Shown: one piece after another, positions 11,111 through 22,547 of the stretch
How the letters are laid out: the number at the start of each line of letters is the position of its first letter
How positions within the stretch are numbered: the stretch's first letter is position 1
Source: Hypericum androsaemum
Lineage: Eukaryota; Streptophyta; Magnoliopsida; Malpighiales; Hypericaceae
Length of the DNA stretch: 64,000 nt
NCBI GenBank assembly: GCA_963995505.1
Contig: OZ023198.1
Coordinates: 11,523,141 to 11,587,140, forward strand
Direction: 5' to 3'
Notes under the pieces: generated by a model
Seen by the model: only the letters and a program-made list of their open reading frames with translations
What the model was told of the DNA's origin: nothing
Database searches by the model: none
Made by a program: the position numbers and the translations under genes

Positions 11111-12647
11111 ATGATAGAGACCGTGCGAATAACAACATAATTTTGTATCAATATATTTTTTTACATGCAATATTTTTTGTACCTAACTTAAAATCAATGA
11201 ATTTATCCATTGTTATAAATAACTTTATCACAGTTACGGAGAATCTAGATGCTCCAAAGAATAATTTCTTCCATCTTTTGCTAGTGTATGCAAGTACTTT
11301 TCTCTAGGACCTGTTTTGAGCAGGCAAAAACGATTCGTACGTGGGAAACTGAACAGATTTGGAATGCCGCCTCAACAACGTCAAATTAAACCATACATGG
11401 ATGATCGATCCTTCTCCACCGTGGAGAATGTACCATCCAATTTGACGATTGCATTTCAAGATAAAATAGTGTGTTGAGATTATTTGTGAGTTGAGTTATT
11501 AATAATTGTGAAAAATACAAATATTCATTTTTACAAAGTTGACATATATATGTAGATTCTAATATTCTTACACAACCCATATTCATCACACACGTTGATG
11601 AAGTCAAAGTATATGTAAATTTTGGTTCAAACTAGTTTCGTTTAAAGAGACGTGAAATTACAACGTCGCTAAACTTTTGAGAGACACTTTTTTTCAAAGG
11701 TAAATTTTACATTCGCTAGTTTTGAACCATGGACCTCCTTTTTTTACAAGACCTTGTAGCGTTAGATTACACACCATTTGATTTTTGAGAAACACTTTAA
11801 CCCACTTATTGTCTAATTTTCCAATTTAAAACAGTTAGATTGGCATATGTTGCTACTACCATTTTTTCTAACCGAATGATTTCATGTCTAATAAACATAA
11901 TTATAGTTACAGGAATCCGAAAAGCCATAATCAAAACTACTTATTTGTTGTAATCTTTTTATAACGTTTTTTACAGAATCTTCATGTAATAGATACTCGT
12001 TACTAGTTGATGACTCACGATTTATTTATCGAAGTGAAAATTGAATCCATCACCTAAAAACGCGAGGTTGAGAGAGTTTATATTGGGAGAGAAGAACTCT
12101 GTGTTCTACTCTCTAGAGGAAAAAGAATCCCATTTTTCTCTCTTGTTTCCCGTGAAATCGAAAAGCCCAGGCCATCCTTTTTTTATTTCCTTTTTCTATG
12201 GATAATCTAGAAGATAATTTAAAAATTAAAACTACCATTTAATTTTTAAGTAAGATTCTGGACATTATCCACTATAACCTCCAAATTTTATCTCTTCCAT
12301 AAATCATGGATTTGAATTTTAACAATAAAATCCCAACACTAACATTGACAGTACAAACCACGAAACAAAATTACAACAGTTCTTCTGTGTTAGGAAGTCG
12401 GTCAAGTTTTTGATTAATTTCCTGCTGTTGGGTTAGAGAACACAGTGTTTATGAACCCCCGAAGTCATCTTGATTAAATTTCTTATTTAACCAATAATAT
12501 ACTCATTCTCTCACGAATTATAGAATCGTATTAGGTAAAAATTTCTTCGAAGAGACTTCATTTTCGTGTAATCAGAGATCGTATAATATATTGCATAGTT
12601 TCTGATATCATGTTTATATCGCATCTAATTTAAAACGATAAAATACT
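11111..12647. other. Intergenic AT-rich sequence
   Basis: Nothing certain is visible. A short stretch around 11720-11790 has a tRNA-like box B (GGTCCATGGTTCAAAAC on the minus strand) and may be a worn SINE, but the evidence is too thin to bound it. Confidence 0.4.
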
Positions 12648-13075
12648 TATAATATTGGGAGCGGATTTGGTCCTGGAAGGTCAAATCCAACCAGGACCGT
12701 CCTGGACGATTCAATTGTTGATTTAGTTATGATTCAATGGTTCACTTAATTATGATTCAATGGTCTAACTAGTTATGATTCAATGGTCTGTTTTTCCAGT
12801 CCCGGATAAATAGGGGTCTGTCCCAGTTACCCAGATACGATTCAATGGTTTACTCAGTTACGATTCAATGGTTTACTCAGTTACGATTCAATAGTTTACT
12901 CAGTTACGATTCAATGGTTTACCCAGTTACGATTCAACGGTTGTGGGTTTTTTTTTATTTTGCACCCCCGTATTTCTGCATTTTTGCAAAATAATCCCCC
13001 GCGTGTCCTTCAATAAAAATTCTCCAGCACCGTGCTGGATTTGGCATGCAGGACCAAATCCGGTCCAATATTATA
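12648..13075. mobile_element. Inverted-repeat element with 23-bp tandem repeats
   Basis: The ends are inverted repeats: GAGCGGATTTGGTCCTG at the left and its near-complement CAGGACCAAATCCGGTCC at the right. They lie inside TATAATATT/AATATTATA, which is both direct (AATATT) and inverted, so the target duplication (TA or AATATT) cannot be fixed. Inside are two blocks of a 23-bp unit (about 12715-12790 and 12839-12953) and two small hairpins near the ends (GTCCTGG/CCAGGAC; CCAGCACCGTGCTGG). It has no coding capacity. It is probably a MITE; the superfamily is undetermined. Confidence 0.65.
12839..12953. repeat. 23-bp tandem repeat, five units
   Basis: Units beginning GATTCAATGGTTTACTCAGT recur every 23 bp from 12839. 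A related block of more diverged units lies upstream at about 12715-12790. Both are inside the inverted-repeat element. Confidence 0.9.
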
Positions 13076-13146
13076 TTGTGCCAACATTATATGAGCTCGA
13101 ATAATTATTTAATTATTTTTTTGAAAATTCTGCTATACTAATGAGA

Positions 13147-13624
13147 ATTGTTTTCGAGACGGCGGTCCGACCGGCGGTCGGACTGGTCGGACCGCAAATC
13201 AGAAAGGTTAGCGGGTCAAAAAACATGGTCAGAACGCCAACTTTACGAACCAGAGATTTTCCAGTCGGACCGGATGGTTGGACCAGAAAAGTGACCCAGA
13301 AAATTCCAGTTCGTTAGGTTTTGGGGAAAAAAGTAAAAAATCGAGCCTAAACTTACCAAATTTTGCCATTTTCTTTCCAATTTTCAACCCTAAAATTTAA
13401 AAAACTTCCCCGAAAAAAGTATTTGATTCTATTTGTGCATGTATTTCATTAATTTTGGAGGTGTGAGTGTAATTACATATACGACTATACATATATAATT
13501 TTTTAAAAATATTTGTTTATTTAAAAAAAAGTTCGGTCCGACCGGTGGTTCAACCGGTCAGACTGGTTGACCCAGAGTTCGGAAGAAAATTCGGGTTGAG
13601 CTCCGGGTCGTTTTTGAAAACAAT
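13147..13624. mobile_element. Mutator-type MITE, copy 2 of 3
   Basis: The element begins ATTGTTTTCGAGACGGC and ends GTCGTTTTTGAAAACAAT. The flanking 9-bp repeats CTAATGAGA (13138-13146) and ATAATGAGT (13626-13634) match at seven of nine positions. The internal sequence (GGTCGGACTGG..., CCGGGTCGTTTTTGAAAACA) closely matches copy 3 at 51500-51964 in reverse orientation, and copy 1 more distantly. It is noncoding. Confidence 0.85.
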
Positions 13625-13634
13625 GATAATGAGT

Positions 13635-14272
13635 CCTATTTTAAGAAGTAATTTTTTCAATAATATTTTTTTATATCCGTAAAATTTAAAATCAAAATAT
13701 CTTTAATGAATTTAAATCTCCTGCACCTATAACAACTATCTGATAATTTTGTAACTTTTTTTTTTGAACATATGATTTTGTAACTACTTCATGCCGAAGA
13801 AAGAAACTTAATAAAAGAAAAGGGTCAACCACCATAGAAGCGAAGTAGGCTACGTGGCGGGTTCTGGACCGGTTAAATGGACCAGCGATCCGCTGTGTTG
13901 GGACCAGATAAACGAAGCCTCAGGTGGCCGACAAGTTGACGAACCAGCGGTTGCACTGTGGACCCCAAACTCTCTCTCTTCCGCTGTCGTCCACGTGTCG
14001 GACACACACAGCTTTGCTCTATCCCTCTCATCCTCTTTCTATTCTTTTATTAAATTGTTTTATACATTCCAGCCCATCCGGACGAATCATTTCTTCGTTC
14101 CCTTTGGAATTTGGGGAGAGGACAGAGGTCCAAACACGGCTGTGAATGTGGATACCTTACCTATCGTCGACGCTTGTAGATATTTTTTTTAATATCAGAT
14201 ATCGACATTCGAACTGTTTATATTTCGGATAATATGACTTCTTGTTTGAATTGAGTTTGGGTAGAGAAAATT
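13635..14272. other. Intergenic, no gene recognised
   Basis: A 112-codon frame at 13854-14192 (+) has no recognisable domain. Its G and C rich text most likely belongs to the upstream region of the Dof gene. Confidence 0.35.
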
Positions 14273-14585
14273 TGTTAGGAAATCACCACAAGAACGAATA
14301 CAAAATATTACGTGGTTCGATTTAATGTATACATCTGTGCAGAGAATGTGAACTTTTATTGATAAAATCCAAATTGATAAAATTCAATGCACAAAATCAT
14401 ACAACTTAGATTAACATGCCCTTGTATATATAGACAAACTCTAGCACACCACAGAACCAATCTAGGTCATGTAAGACTCCGAACAAAAGCGATACCTGAC
14501 GGGCGCCGGATCGCCCAAACTACACTCGAACCAGGCGGGCGCCAACGCCACCTTGTTTTCTTCGTCTCGCCACACCCTCCCAACA
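14273..14585 (+). repeat. LTR-like fragment
   Basis: The segment starts TGTTAGGAAATCACCAC, contains ATTACGTGGTTCGATTTA and a TATATATAG box near 14411, and ends CCCTCCCAACA. These are typical of plant LTRs. The flanks AAATT and AAACC do not form a convincing 5-bp duplication and no internal region follows, so it may be a decayed solo LTR. Confidence 0.3.
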
Positions 14586-15104
14586 AAACCAAGGGATATT
14601 TTCTGGGACCACAGATCTGTGGATTTTATTTTTACACATTTATTATATTGGAGTTAATGCTCGTGAATCGTGATCGTTCCCATACCATATGTTACGTAAT
14701 TGAGTTTATTTCTTACAGGTCCATGCATAATTTAATGTGCAGAAGTTGGAATTGTGGTCACGGCCAAGCTCGACGTCAGTATTAGTTATTATTATAAAGT
14801 ATATAAATTTTGTACCGCCATTTTTTTATGGAAAATGATTTTAAATACTAAAAAGTAAAAGCATTAAGTAGTAGAGGGCAAAAAAAGTAAATAAGTGAGA
14901 GAGAGTAGGCGTATGGACGAAATATGTCTAGAACTAGAATATCTGCTTTCAAAAAGTGGTCTGGAGAGACCCAAAACCCAACTGCCCCACTCCCAGCTCC
15001 TCTCTCTCTCTCTCTCTCTAAGCGGTTGCCTGGTTATACACTCCGCGGCCAACGCAACGACGTCGTTTTTTTGCATCGTTTAAGACAGATCAGCCCCGAC
15101 AGAA
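14586..15104 (+). promoter_or_regulatory. Upstream region of the Dof gene with CT-rich leader
   Basis: The sequence before the start codon includes a run of TC dinucleotides at about 15000-15019 and a shorter GA run near 14897. Such CT tracts are common in plant 5' untranslated regions. No clear TATA box was located. Confidence 0.45.
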
Positions 15105-15839
15105 ATGCAAGACATCCACTCAGTCGGGCCGGGGGGCGGCTTATTCTCGGGCAGGGGCGGGGGAGGGGACAGGACCACTGACGCCGCGAGCCACCACCTC
15201 AACGGTGTAGGCCAAGTGTTAAAGTGCCCGAGGTGCGACTCACTCGACACAAAATTCTGTTACTACAACAACTACAACCTCTCCCAGCCCCGCTACTACT
15301 GCAAGTCCTGCCGCCGCTACTGGACCAAGGGCGGCGTCCTCCGCAAAGTCCCCGTCGGCGGCGGCTGCCGCAAGCCCAAGCGCTCCTCCAAGCCTTCCTC
15401 TGCCAAACAGCCAGCGTCCAACCCTCACTCCAGCAGCAGCGAGAGCTCGAGCCTCACGGCGCCGAACGCGGTGGGAACGGTCATCAAGGACGGGCCGTCG
15501 ATGTTCCCGGACCTCGGAGGCCTCTCCGGCCTGATGAAGTCACCTCCATCCTTCGAGTTTAATAGTAACAGCTTGTTATTAGGGCAGAGCCAACGGTCAC
15601 AAGAACAGCAGGTGTGGGACCCGCAAGTACGCACGGGAGTGATGGATCACGATGATCATCATCACAAGGGGAGCGCGGGCGGAGGATTCGGGCTGTTGGA
15701 TTGGCAAGGGAGCGAAGGTGTTCCGGTGGATCAGGGGTTGTTCGATCTTCCCGCGATCAACACAGTCGATCAGGCTTACTGGAGTCAAAGTCAATGGAGT
15801 GCCGGTGAACACGACCGCCCTAATCTCTACATCCCTTGA
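15105..15839 (+). CDS. DOF5.4: Dof zinc-finger transcription factor, DOF5.4/OBP4 type
   Basis: A single-exon, 244-residue protein. The Dof domain (about residues 39-91) has the four zinc ligands Cys41, Cys44, Cys66 and Cys69 in CPRC and CKSC, followed by RRYWTKGG and the basic GGGCRKPKR tail that contacts DNA. Dof proteins bind AAAG cores in the nucleus. Three features outside the domain point to DOF5.4/OBP4: the MQDIH start, the [12 protein letters not shown] segment, and the C-terminal [11 protein letters not shown] near the end LYIP. In Arabidopsis OBP4 restrains cell growth and root-hair development. The ATG (AGAAATGCAAG) is chosen because the MQDIH start is conserved in the family. The CGG/GCC-rich body is much richer in G and C than its surroundings, common for Dof genes. 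There is no intron and no sign of damage. Confidence 0.95.
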   Translation: MQDIHSVGPGGGLFSGRGGGGDRTTDAASHHLNGVGQVLKCPRCDSLDTKFCYYNNYNLSQPRYYCKSCRRYWTKGGVLRKVPVGGGCRKPKRSSKPSSAKQPASNPHSSSSESSSLTAPNAVGTVIKDGPSMFPDLGGLSGLMKSPPSFEFNSNSLLLGQSQRSQEQQVWDPQVRTGVMDHDDHHHKGSAGGGFGLLDWQGSEGVPVDQGLFDLPAINTVDQAYWSQSQWSAGEHDRPNLYIP

Positions 15840-17415
15840 CTAGTTAATACTTTTAGTGTTATTTTTTTAAGGTAAATTTTTACACCATCCCAAAATTCAA
15901 ATCTTGAATTTCTTTGAAATTTACAATAATTTGTGCTGTCAAGTTATATATGCTTGGTAAAAAGTTTTTTTTTGGCTTCTATTGTATCATGGACTAAGAG
16001 ACAGAAGATAATAGCATATTTTATCGTGAAACTATCTCATATTCGGAGTCAACTAAATTCGAACTGAATATTACTTTTAAATGATATAAAAATATTTAAC
16101 AAATATGAAGCACTGTTATATTCTTAGATTTTGAACTCAAAATTTTTTTGTTTAAATTTAAAATTAATAGTAAATTAATCAGTGTTTTGATCCTAATTCA
16201 TAAAACAAGTTCGATCCAATTTATGTTTATTAATCATTAGTTTAATCTGGGAGTGGTCAAAATGGAACCGCTCAGTTCAGAGCGCGCCACGTAGCTGTTT
16301 CTGCAGGTTCCCCGATATTCACAACAATACCATCTGATTGCTTTAATATCGATTTATGGATGACCACAATTAGAATTCGAATTATAATTAAATCTTGATT
16401 CTCCAAGATAGATAAAAATTAAAATTCGTATAAATTATTTCAAATTTAAAATAAAAATTTTAACAAATCAAATATGTTCTAATTTTGAATCAGATGAATT
16501 CATGATCACCTCTTGTAAGATCGGGGACGAGTGGTGGGGGCCGCATGGTGGGAGTGGCCAGTTCCCATGCGTGATGACGATGACTTCACTTCTTCCCCGG
16601 CACGTGGGCCTACGCCACTGCGTGGACGAACCACCTCACACGGTGTGAGCCCAGGGGGAGGTCGGTTTGTCCTCGCTCAGATAGAACTCATCGGCCCTGT
16701 AATAACGAACAACGGGCCAGATCTTTTGTTATTTGTCGGCCAATCCTGAATAAATACGCAAAGTCGAGCTTAAATTTTGGTCAAATTAAAATTCGTACTA
16801 AATTTTGATTCGATAAATTTTATTTGACAAAATACTGACATTACCGTATTAATTTGTGTGTGTCGTGAATTTTCGTTTGTAAATATAAAAATTTATCAAA
16901 ATTTTGGATTAATTCGGAAGTGCTAGCATACGAAGTGAGTTGTTGTCAATTACTCATGTGCTAGTGTAAGAATATATCATTTCGGAAGACGTATCTCCGG
17001 GATTTTCCACTAATTAGGATTGCACTGAATTGGTTTTAGGAACAGGATAGGGCGTTATGACGTGGTGGCCCGCGACCTTGATAGATCCTAAATAGAATAC
17101 GAAAAGTTCTCAGGAGGTCAATCATCCTAATACTATTTTTGCTGAAACGCATTTAACTTTATGATGAAATTCGATATATTACCGATGATATGATATGTCT
17201 TCAAAAAAATCGCTGATATGATGACTCGCCTTTGTTGGTCCATTTGCTCTATGTTAGGTTGGGGTCGAGATCGACGGGCGGTGGTTGCTTGGTGGGATCG
17301 GGGTTTTTTGTGGGCTGGTGGCAACTGTTCCTCCTTTGGAAAAGCATGTGTATTGTCCTGATTTTATTTGGTGTCTCCATCTTTATTTAACCAGAAATTA
17401 ATATGATAGTAACAT
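15840..17415. other. Downstream intergenic sequence
   Basis: I see no gene. The G and C richer block at 16520-16740 contains a short open frame without recognisable motifs. The rest is AT-rich. Confidence 0.4.
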
Positions 17416-18478
17416 TGTTAGGAAAAAAATGAGAGAACATAAATCGATCTCGTGACGGCTAGGAGTGTTCGTCCCAAGGTCGGTCTAACGCTAAAGGTAA
17501 TAGGAGTGGCCGAAGTCGAGACTACCAACTAACCTAAATTAAGATAAATGTCGAAGCTTGAGAAAAATTTTGTGTGTATAATTTGTGTGATCCTTTTCTT
17601 CTCGCCCCTTGCCTTGCTTATATAGAAAAAGAAAACCGCCTCAGCTTCACCCTAGTCGTGTTGTAGTCGGACTCTGAGATTCCAACGCTTATTCTCGCCA
17701 ATGCCTATCCCTATCCGGATCAGGTTTGAAGACCCCGAAGCTTATCTGACCTCCTTGAGCTTATCCCGTCTTCCTCGGGGACACAATGCTTATCCTTATC
17801 TCTCAAGCATTCAAGTACACACCCAGACTTCAAATGAACTTTAGACCTCTTTAATCTCCGAATTAGCCAAAGTCATAAACTAAAAAGTCGTAGGTCTATG
17901 TCTTAGATTTCTATAGCAACTTGAATCATCTCAATCGAAAGTCTGAGTCACAAGATATAACAGATTTACCACAGCCTAACTATCACGATTGATCGGATCG
18001 ACGATCAACCTCTACCAAGCAAACGGGTCGACGATTGGACCCAAGTCAGTTCCCCGGTCGATGATTGGACCTAATTTGGTGCTCAAGTTGGCGATTAGAC
18101 CTAAGTTGGTGCCTAGGTCGACGATTGGACCTAAGTTGGTATCCCGGTCGCCAATTTCGCTCTAGCGAACACTTGGGTCAGTAACTTACCACCATGTGGA
18201 GATCAAAACGGGTTGATAATTCTGGAGGTTAATTATGCCATCACGAACCGTACTCGGCTCTTGATTAAATCATCCCCCGAAGGTGATAATTATTTTACGC
18301 TTCAACACAAATGTATGACCTGACCTGAGAGAGTTTCACCCTCACTTAAGGCTGAGGATACCTAGATTAGCTTACCTTGAGGGTACCCAAGCGGACTTGA
18401 CCATACCCGACCAAGATAAGTTGACGTCCAAGCACAGGTATCTCAAAGATTGCCTTAGTCGATCCCGAATTACCAACA
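17416..18478 (+). repeat. LTR-like sequence, possibly a solo LTR
   Basis: The stretch opens TGTTAGGAAAAAAATGAG, has a TATA box in CTTATATAGAAAAAG (about 17618-17632) followed by a C-rich leader-like segment, and closes GAATTACCAACA. This matches the architecture of a plant LTR of about 1 kb. No primer site, coding region or clear 5-bp target duplication was found, so the boundaries are approximate. Confidence 0.4.
18031..18150. repeat. 30-bp tandem repeat, four units
   Basis: Units starting at 18031, 18061, 18091 and 18121 share the pattern CGATTGGACCTAAGTTGGT with several substitutions. They lie within the LTR-like sequence and may be LTR enhancer-type repeats. Confidence 0.9.
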
Positions 18479-19705
18479 CATTATTTTTGTACTTCAACAA
18501 ACATATTACTGTTAATTTATTTTTTGAGAAAATATTACTTTTAATTAGTAGCAACAGATTAATTAATTTTATGTTATATCCGATTCGAATTTTATAATTT
18601 TTCGGTTTAAATGGGATCAAACCATATAGGATTACGAGCTATTACCAGCCAGTGATACATTTAATTTTTTAACTTTTCATATCAACACCAAAATTTAACA
18701 TTACTTCTATTCTATGACTTGACTCAAAATTTTGGACTAAGTTAAAAACAATAGTTGATCTACTCTTTGGACACTTGTTCCAACATTTTTTGATAATTTT
18801 TATATTCAAAATTAATTACCATCGCATCTGAATAAGTCTTTTGCATTCCTATCTATATTTATTCCACTTCCACCCATCACTGTGATGCCCGTACGGATTG
18901 TAGGCTTGCCGGAGTTGTTTTTGACTCCAAGGCCAGTTTCCAAAGACGGTCCCGCTGTATGAAACTGGCTGGCCGTAAAGTCTGACACAATTTAATAAGA
19001 TCTAAGAGAGTTAAATTTTAAGACCCATAACAAAATTGTCATTTGACAAAATCGTAGCTATTAAGTTATACTTGTAAATTGGTTATTATAAAATTTTCGG
19101 GAGTTCACGTAGGTCTTGTTATAAACTTGGAAACCAGTGGTTTAAAAACTAAGATTTTGATATAGATACATTATATTTTTTTCAACTAAAAACTTTTGTC
19201 TACAATGGGCTGAATGTGAACATGGAACTCACCGTCAAAGATCCACTAAATAGTTCGTGCATTGGCAGGAAATATCTAAATTAAATGGTCTTGGAAGATC
19301 CTGGGAGTGGGCCTCAGCCCTTAAATAGGCTACCCTGTTTAAGGGTCAATGTCCAGTTTTCATATAGTAACGTATAGGCCGTCGGTCGGTGTGCAACGAA
19401 ATAGTTTTGGATAATAGATATTTGACAAAGATTCGGTTTAAGCGGTGAATAAATTTGAATATTTTTAATATAATTTTGAGTTTAAATTTTATAAGGATAA
19501 AATATATTATTAACAAAAATTACTTACTAAAATAGACCCCACAATAATTCGCTCTAAGAATATGTTCATAAATTGCGCGAGGACCTGGTAGTTTGAACTC
19601 CGAAAGCATAGTAATATTAAAAGTTTTTTTATTTTGACGTGTATTCAACTCAAATTTGAAATAAAGTAATAAACAAATGTGTGATTATAAAATGTAGAAA
19701 CTTCG
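18479..19705. other. Intergenic, nothing recognised
   Basis: AT-rich sequence without a convincing gene, RNA or bounded element. Confidence 0.4.
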
Positions 19706-19975
19706 AAAAACCCATAACTTTTTCCGGTTTATACTATCTCGTGTTCGAATATTCACTGGACTGACTAATGTACAATCGAGACGGATGAGACTTTAAAAGG
19801 TGACAAAAGTCTTCCAAGTATTTAGCCTTGTTGGGTTCCAAAAAATCCTTATCTTTTTCCGGTTTATACCATCTCGTGTTCGAATACCGGACCGACTAAT
19901 TTATAATCGAGAGGGGTGAAACTTTGAAAAGTGACAGAAGCCTTCCAAATATTTAACCTTGTTGAATTCCAAAAA
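19706..19975. repeat. Diverged ~135-bp tandem duplication
   Basis: Two adjacent copies share TTTTTCCGGTTTATAC, ATCTCGTGTTCGAATA, GACTAAT and CCTTGTTG...TTCCAAAAAAT in the same order about 135 bp apart, with scattered substitutions and small indels. The duplication is older than that at 897-1098. Confidence 0.85.
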
Positions 19976-20572
19976 ATTCGAACTATCTCATCAAATGATG
20001 TAAATGACAGTTAATTGGCCTTCTCCAACGGCGATTTTGTAGCAATTAGAGGAATGCTAGCAACGGGGTCCATTCTTAACTGTCTGCCATTAATCGCTTA
20101 AAAGGGTCATAACTCATAATAATGGCAACGGTTACAAGTCTGGCTCGGCTGGCTTCCGTTTTGTTGGGACCTAACCTAACTTGTAGCCATCCGAGCCAGA
20201 ATCAGTCGAATGAGTGATTTGGATACGGATAGTATGACCAAAAAAAATAATCACGTATTTAATATTTTTACATTTTTAATGAGTTCGGGACATAAATGAA
20301 ACATAAATGTGCATGTTGTAGAACCTTGGGCCTAACTATTATGTTGATGGAACACGTAGTAAAGACACCACACGGACTACAGAAACTAAAAAATCTGAAG
20401 ATAATAGGTCGGTGGATTTCTTCTACTTACAAATTACCTAGTTTGTTAGAATTTCGATTTCGAATGGGACAGGAGAGGACATTCTGGTATTGGTATTGCA
20501 GTCAATTACATCTCAGTACTTCAATGTGGGATACCTACAAGGAAAAATTAACATGTAATCAACTGATAGTTC

Positions 20573-21068
20573 TTACCTCAGAAACCAGTTGATCTTCTGG
20601 CCTGACATTCTCGGATGAATCATCAACTGCAACGGCCTCCGGTTCGTCTCTCGGTTCCTCTCTTGTCGCTGTCTCGAATGGCTTATCGCACTTGGCCAAG
20701 TCGCAGCCAGTTTCTGTACAGGTTTTTGGTTCTCATCAGCATACAGATGCTTGCAAACACTTGTCAATGCACACTCCAAATCAGGGGGAAATAAGCCAAT
20801 GCAATTAGGCCATCCATACCTTTGTTCTCATCAGCATATTGCATGTTTAGCTCTCTTATGAAGTGCATCATCTTCGGGTTTGATCAGTCCTCATCACCCC
20901 GATCCAATCTGCAATCCCCCGCATTTTGAAGTTAGATTCCAAGAATCCCGCGCTGCTCGGGTTAGGACGTGCATTGCATCTTTCCGAATTCACGTGCGCC
21001 GGAACAAAAATGCAGATCGTTTGTGCAGAAGTGGAACTCCTTGTTGTGCAGCTGAGAAAGCCAAGCAT
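20573..21068 (-). pseudogene. Unrecognised exon-like fragments
   Basis: Minus-strand frames at 20868-21068 and 20573-20779 have codon use more like a gene than the surroundings. One contains PPDLECALTSVCKHLYADEN, with a similar QYADEN run upstream that ends at a possible donor (AACAAAG|GTATGG). I do not recognise a family. In-frame stops lie between the pieces, so if it was a gene it is probably broken, or I have not found the real exon borders. Confidence 0.25.
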
Positions 21069-22056
21069 GTCATTTTCAACAGGGTTGACTATTCTGGGTC
21101 TGAGACAGGTAGGAACATAAAGGTGGTGAAGTTCTTCGTGCAGTGTTTTGACGAAACTACATTTTCAAGATTCAAATTCGAGACATCGTTAAACATATAT
21201 CGTATATCAACTCAGAATGAAATGGAATTCCGTGGCAGGATGTGAACGACATATCAGTGGGAAGTGAAAAGTCGAAAAAACTAAAGATAAGGGAAAGGAT
21301 AGCAATTAACAACCTATCTTAAGCCAAATTTACCTGAATATTTATGCTCTTCTAAGCAATGTTAGCGACCAATTAAGCTGGAATGGATCGACCCATTTAA
21401 GCTGAAAATGTAATGTCCAAGCCGATGGCAAAATTCTATGGAATAATGCCCTTGAAACACATGGATGATTTAGGGTCGTATATGTTCAGACTATCATATT
21501 GTTAGTTATAAGAGTGATTGTCTTGTTCATTAGTACTGAAAACTACCTATTCATCGTCTTAAATTTTTAAATTGGATACAACGATTCTAACTAGTGATAT
21601 AGTTATTCTTACACATTGTCATAATAAAAAGACAATAGTCTAATGCCGTTTGAAAGAGCTCACGAGTTCAACATTCCAAAATGTTAGATGGTTGCTGCAT
21701 TTTACAATTATATTGATTAGGTTCCTTAAAAGTACATTAATTAGGGTCTGGTTGAAGTCGAGCTATAATACGACGTGGGAGCATATCTAAGGTGCGTTGA
21801 GGAGTCTTTGCCTGCGTGGGTTTTATAATTATGTCGTGGAATAGTTGATATTCTAATGTTTATATACTTAATATCCCGATACCTACTATACTTAAATTTA
21901 AACCGGATATAATCACTAGTACTAGACAATAATATATTTTAAATATTCGAACTCAAATTTTTTTGGTTAAACTATAATAACTCTGAATTCAAAGAAATAG
22001 ATAATTTGGTCAACCGAGTGGGTCATTTTGTTTTGAAGAATTGGACATGACATGAC
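21069..22056. other. Left flank of the pararetrovirus insertion
   Basis: AT-rich sequence without a recognisable gene. It runs into the (TA)n tract at 22070-22092 where the viral insertion begins. Confidence 0.5.
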
Positions 22057-22106
22057 TACAATTTATGTAATATATATATATATATATATATATTACATAA
22101 ATTGTA
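22057..22106. repeat. Perfect 50-bp palindrome at the left viral junction
   Basis: The first 25 bases are the exact reverse complement of the last 25, with TACAATTTATGTAATA at the outer arms and (TA)n at the centre. The right half continues into the 31-bp repeat found inverted at 30025-30055. Confidence 0.97.
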
Positions 22107-22547
22107 AGTTGATGAAGGAAGGCAATTGAACTCATATATCACATCCTCTTTAAAGTCCATCTCCCCCTGCATCTCATATCGTTCAATCGTACCTACGGTA
22201 TAGCTTTTGAGAAGTGTCCCCAATTGGACTCTCCAGGATTAAAACTCCTTGGTGCTTCGCAAACAAAAGTATATATCAAGGTAGAACACCTTTATTGTGC
22301 ATCTTTTTTGCCTTCCTTCATCAACTTACTATTTATAGGAATAGTGAGTTACTGTAGCAAAGTCATTTTCACTATAGCATTTTAGCTGCATTTTGCATTT
22401 ATTGTAGAACCGCCTTCATGGCTGGCTAAGGTTGCATCTGCATCTGTTAAGAGTTTGGTTAGACCATGCATGGTAGCAGGCAGTAAGTCCCGGTGTGTGG
22501 CTTGGCTTTGTGCTGGTAGATTCTCTTTGCATCTGCTTCTGTAACTT
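22107..22547 (+). promoter_or_regulatory. Viral leader with inverted repeat
   Basis: The noncoding sequence before ORF1 includes a perfect 22-bp inverted repeat (22104-22125 against 22308-22329) enclosing about 180 bases. Caulimovirid leaders are usually long, structured and rich in short ORFs. A TATA-like CTATTTATAGG follows the right arm at about 22330. A CTCTTTAAAGTCCATCTCC stretch near 22147 resembles one at 29881, possibly a short terminal redundancy. Confidence 0.5.

Noticed and set aside
13854..14192. A 112-codon plus-strand frame as a small gene
   Set aside because: It has no domain, splice or homology signal and lies in the presumed upstream region of the Dof gene.
15224..15562. Second frame inside the Dof gene
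   Set aside because: It is an overlapping frame caused by high GC content; the Dof frame has the conserved domain.
17411..18485. AACAT/ACACA flanks as a target duplication of the 17.4-18.5 kb LTR-like sequence
   Set aside because: The flanks do not match well enough, so the ends were left approximate.
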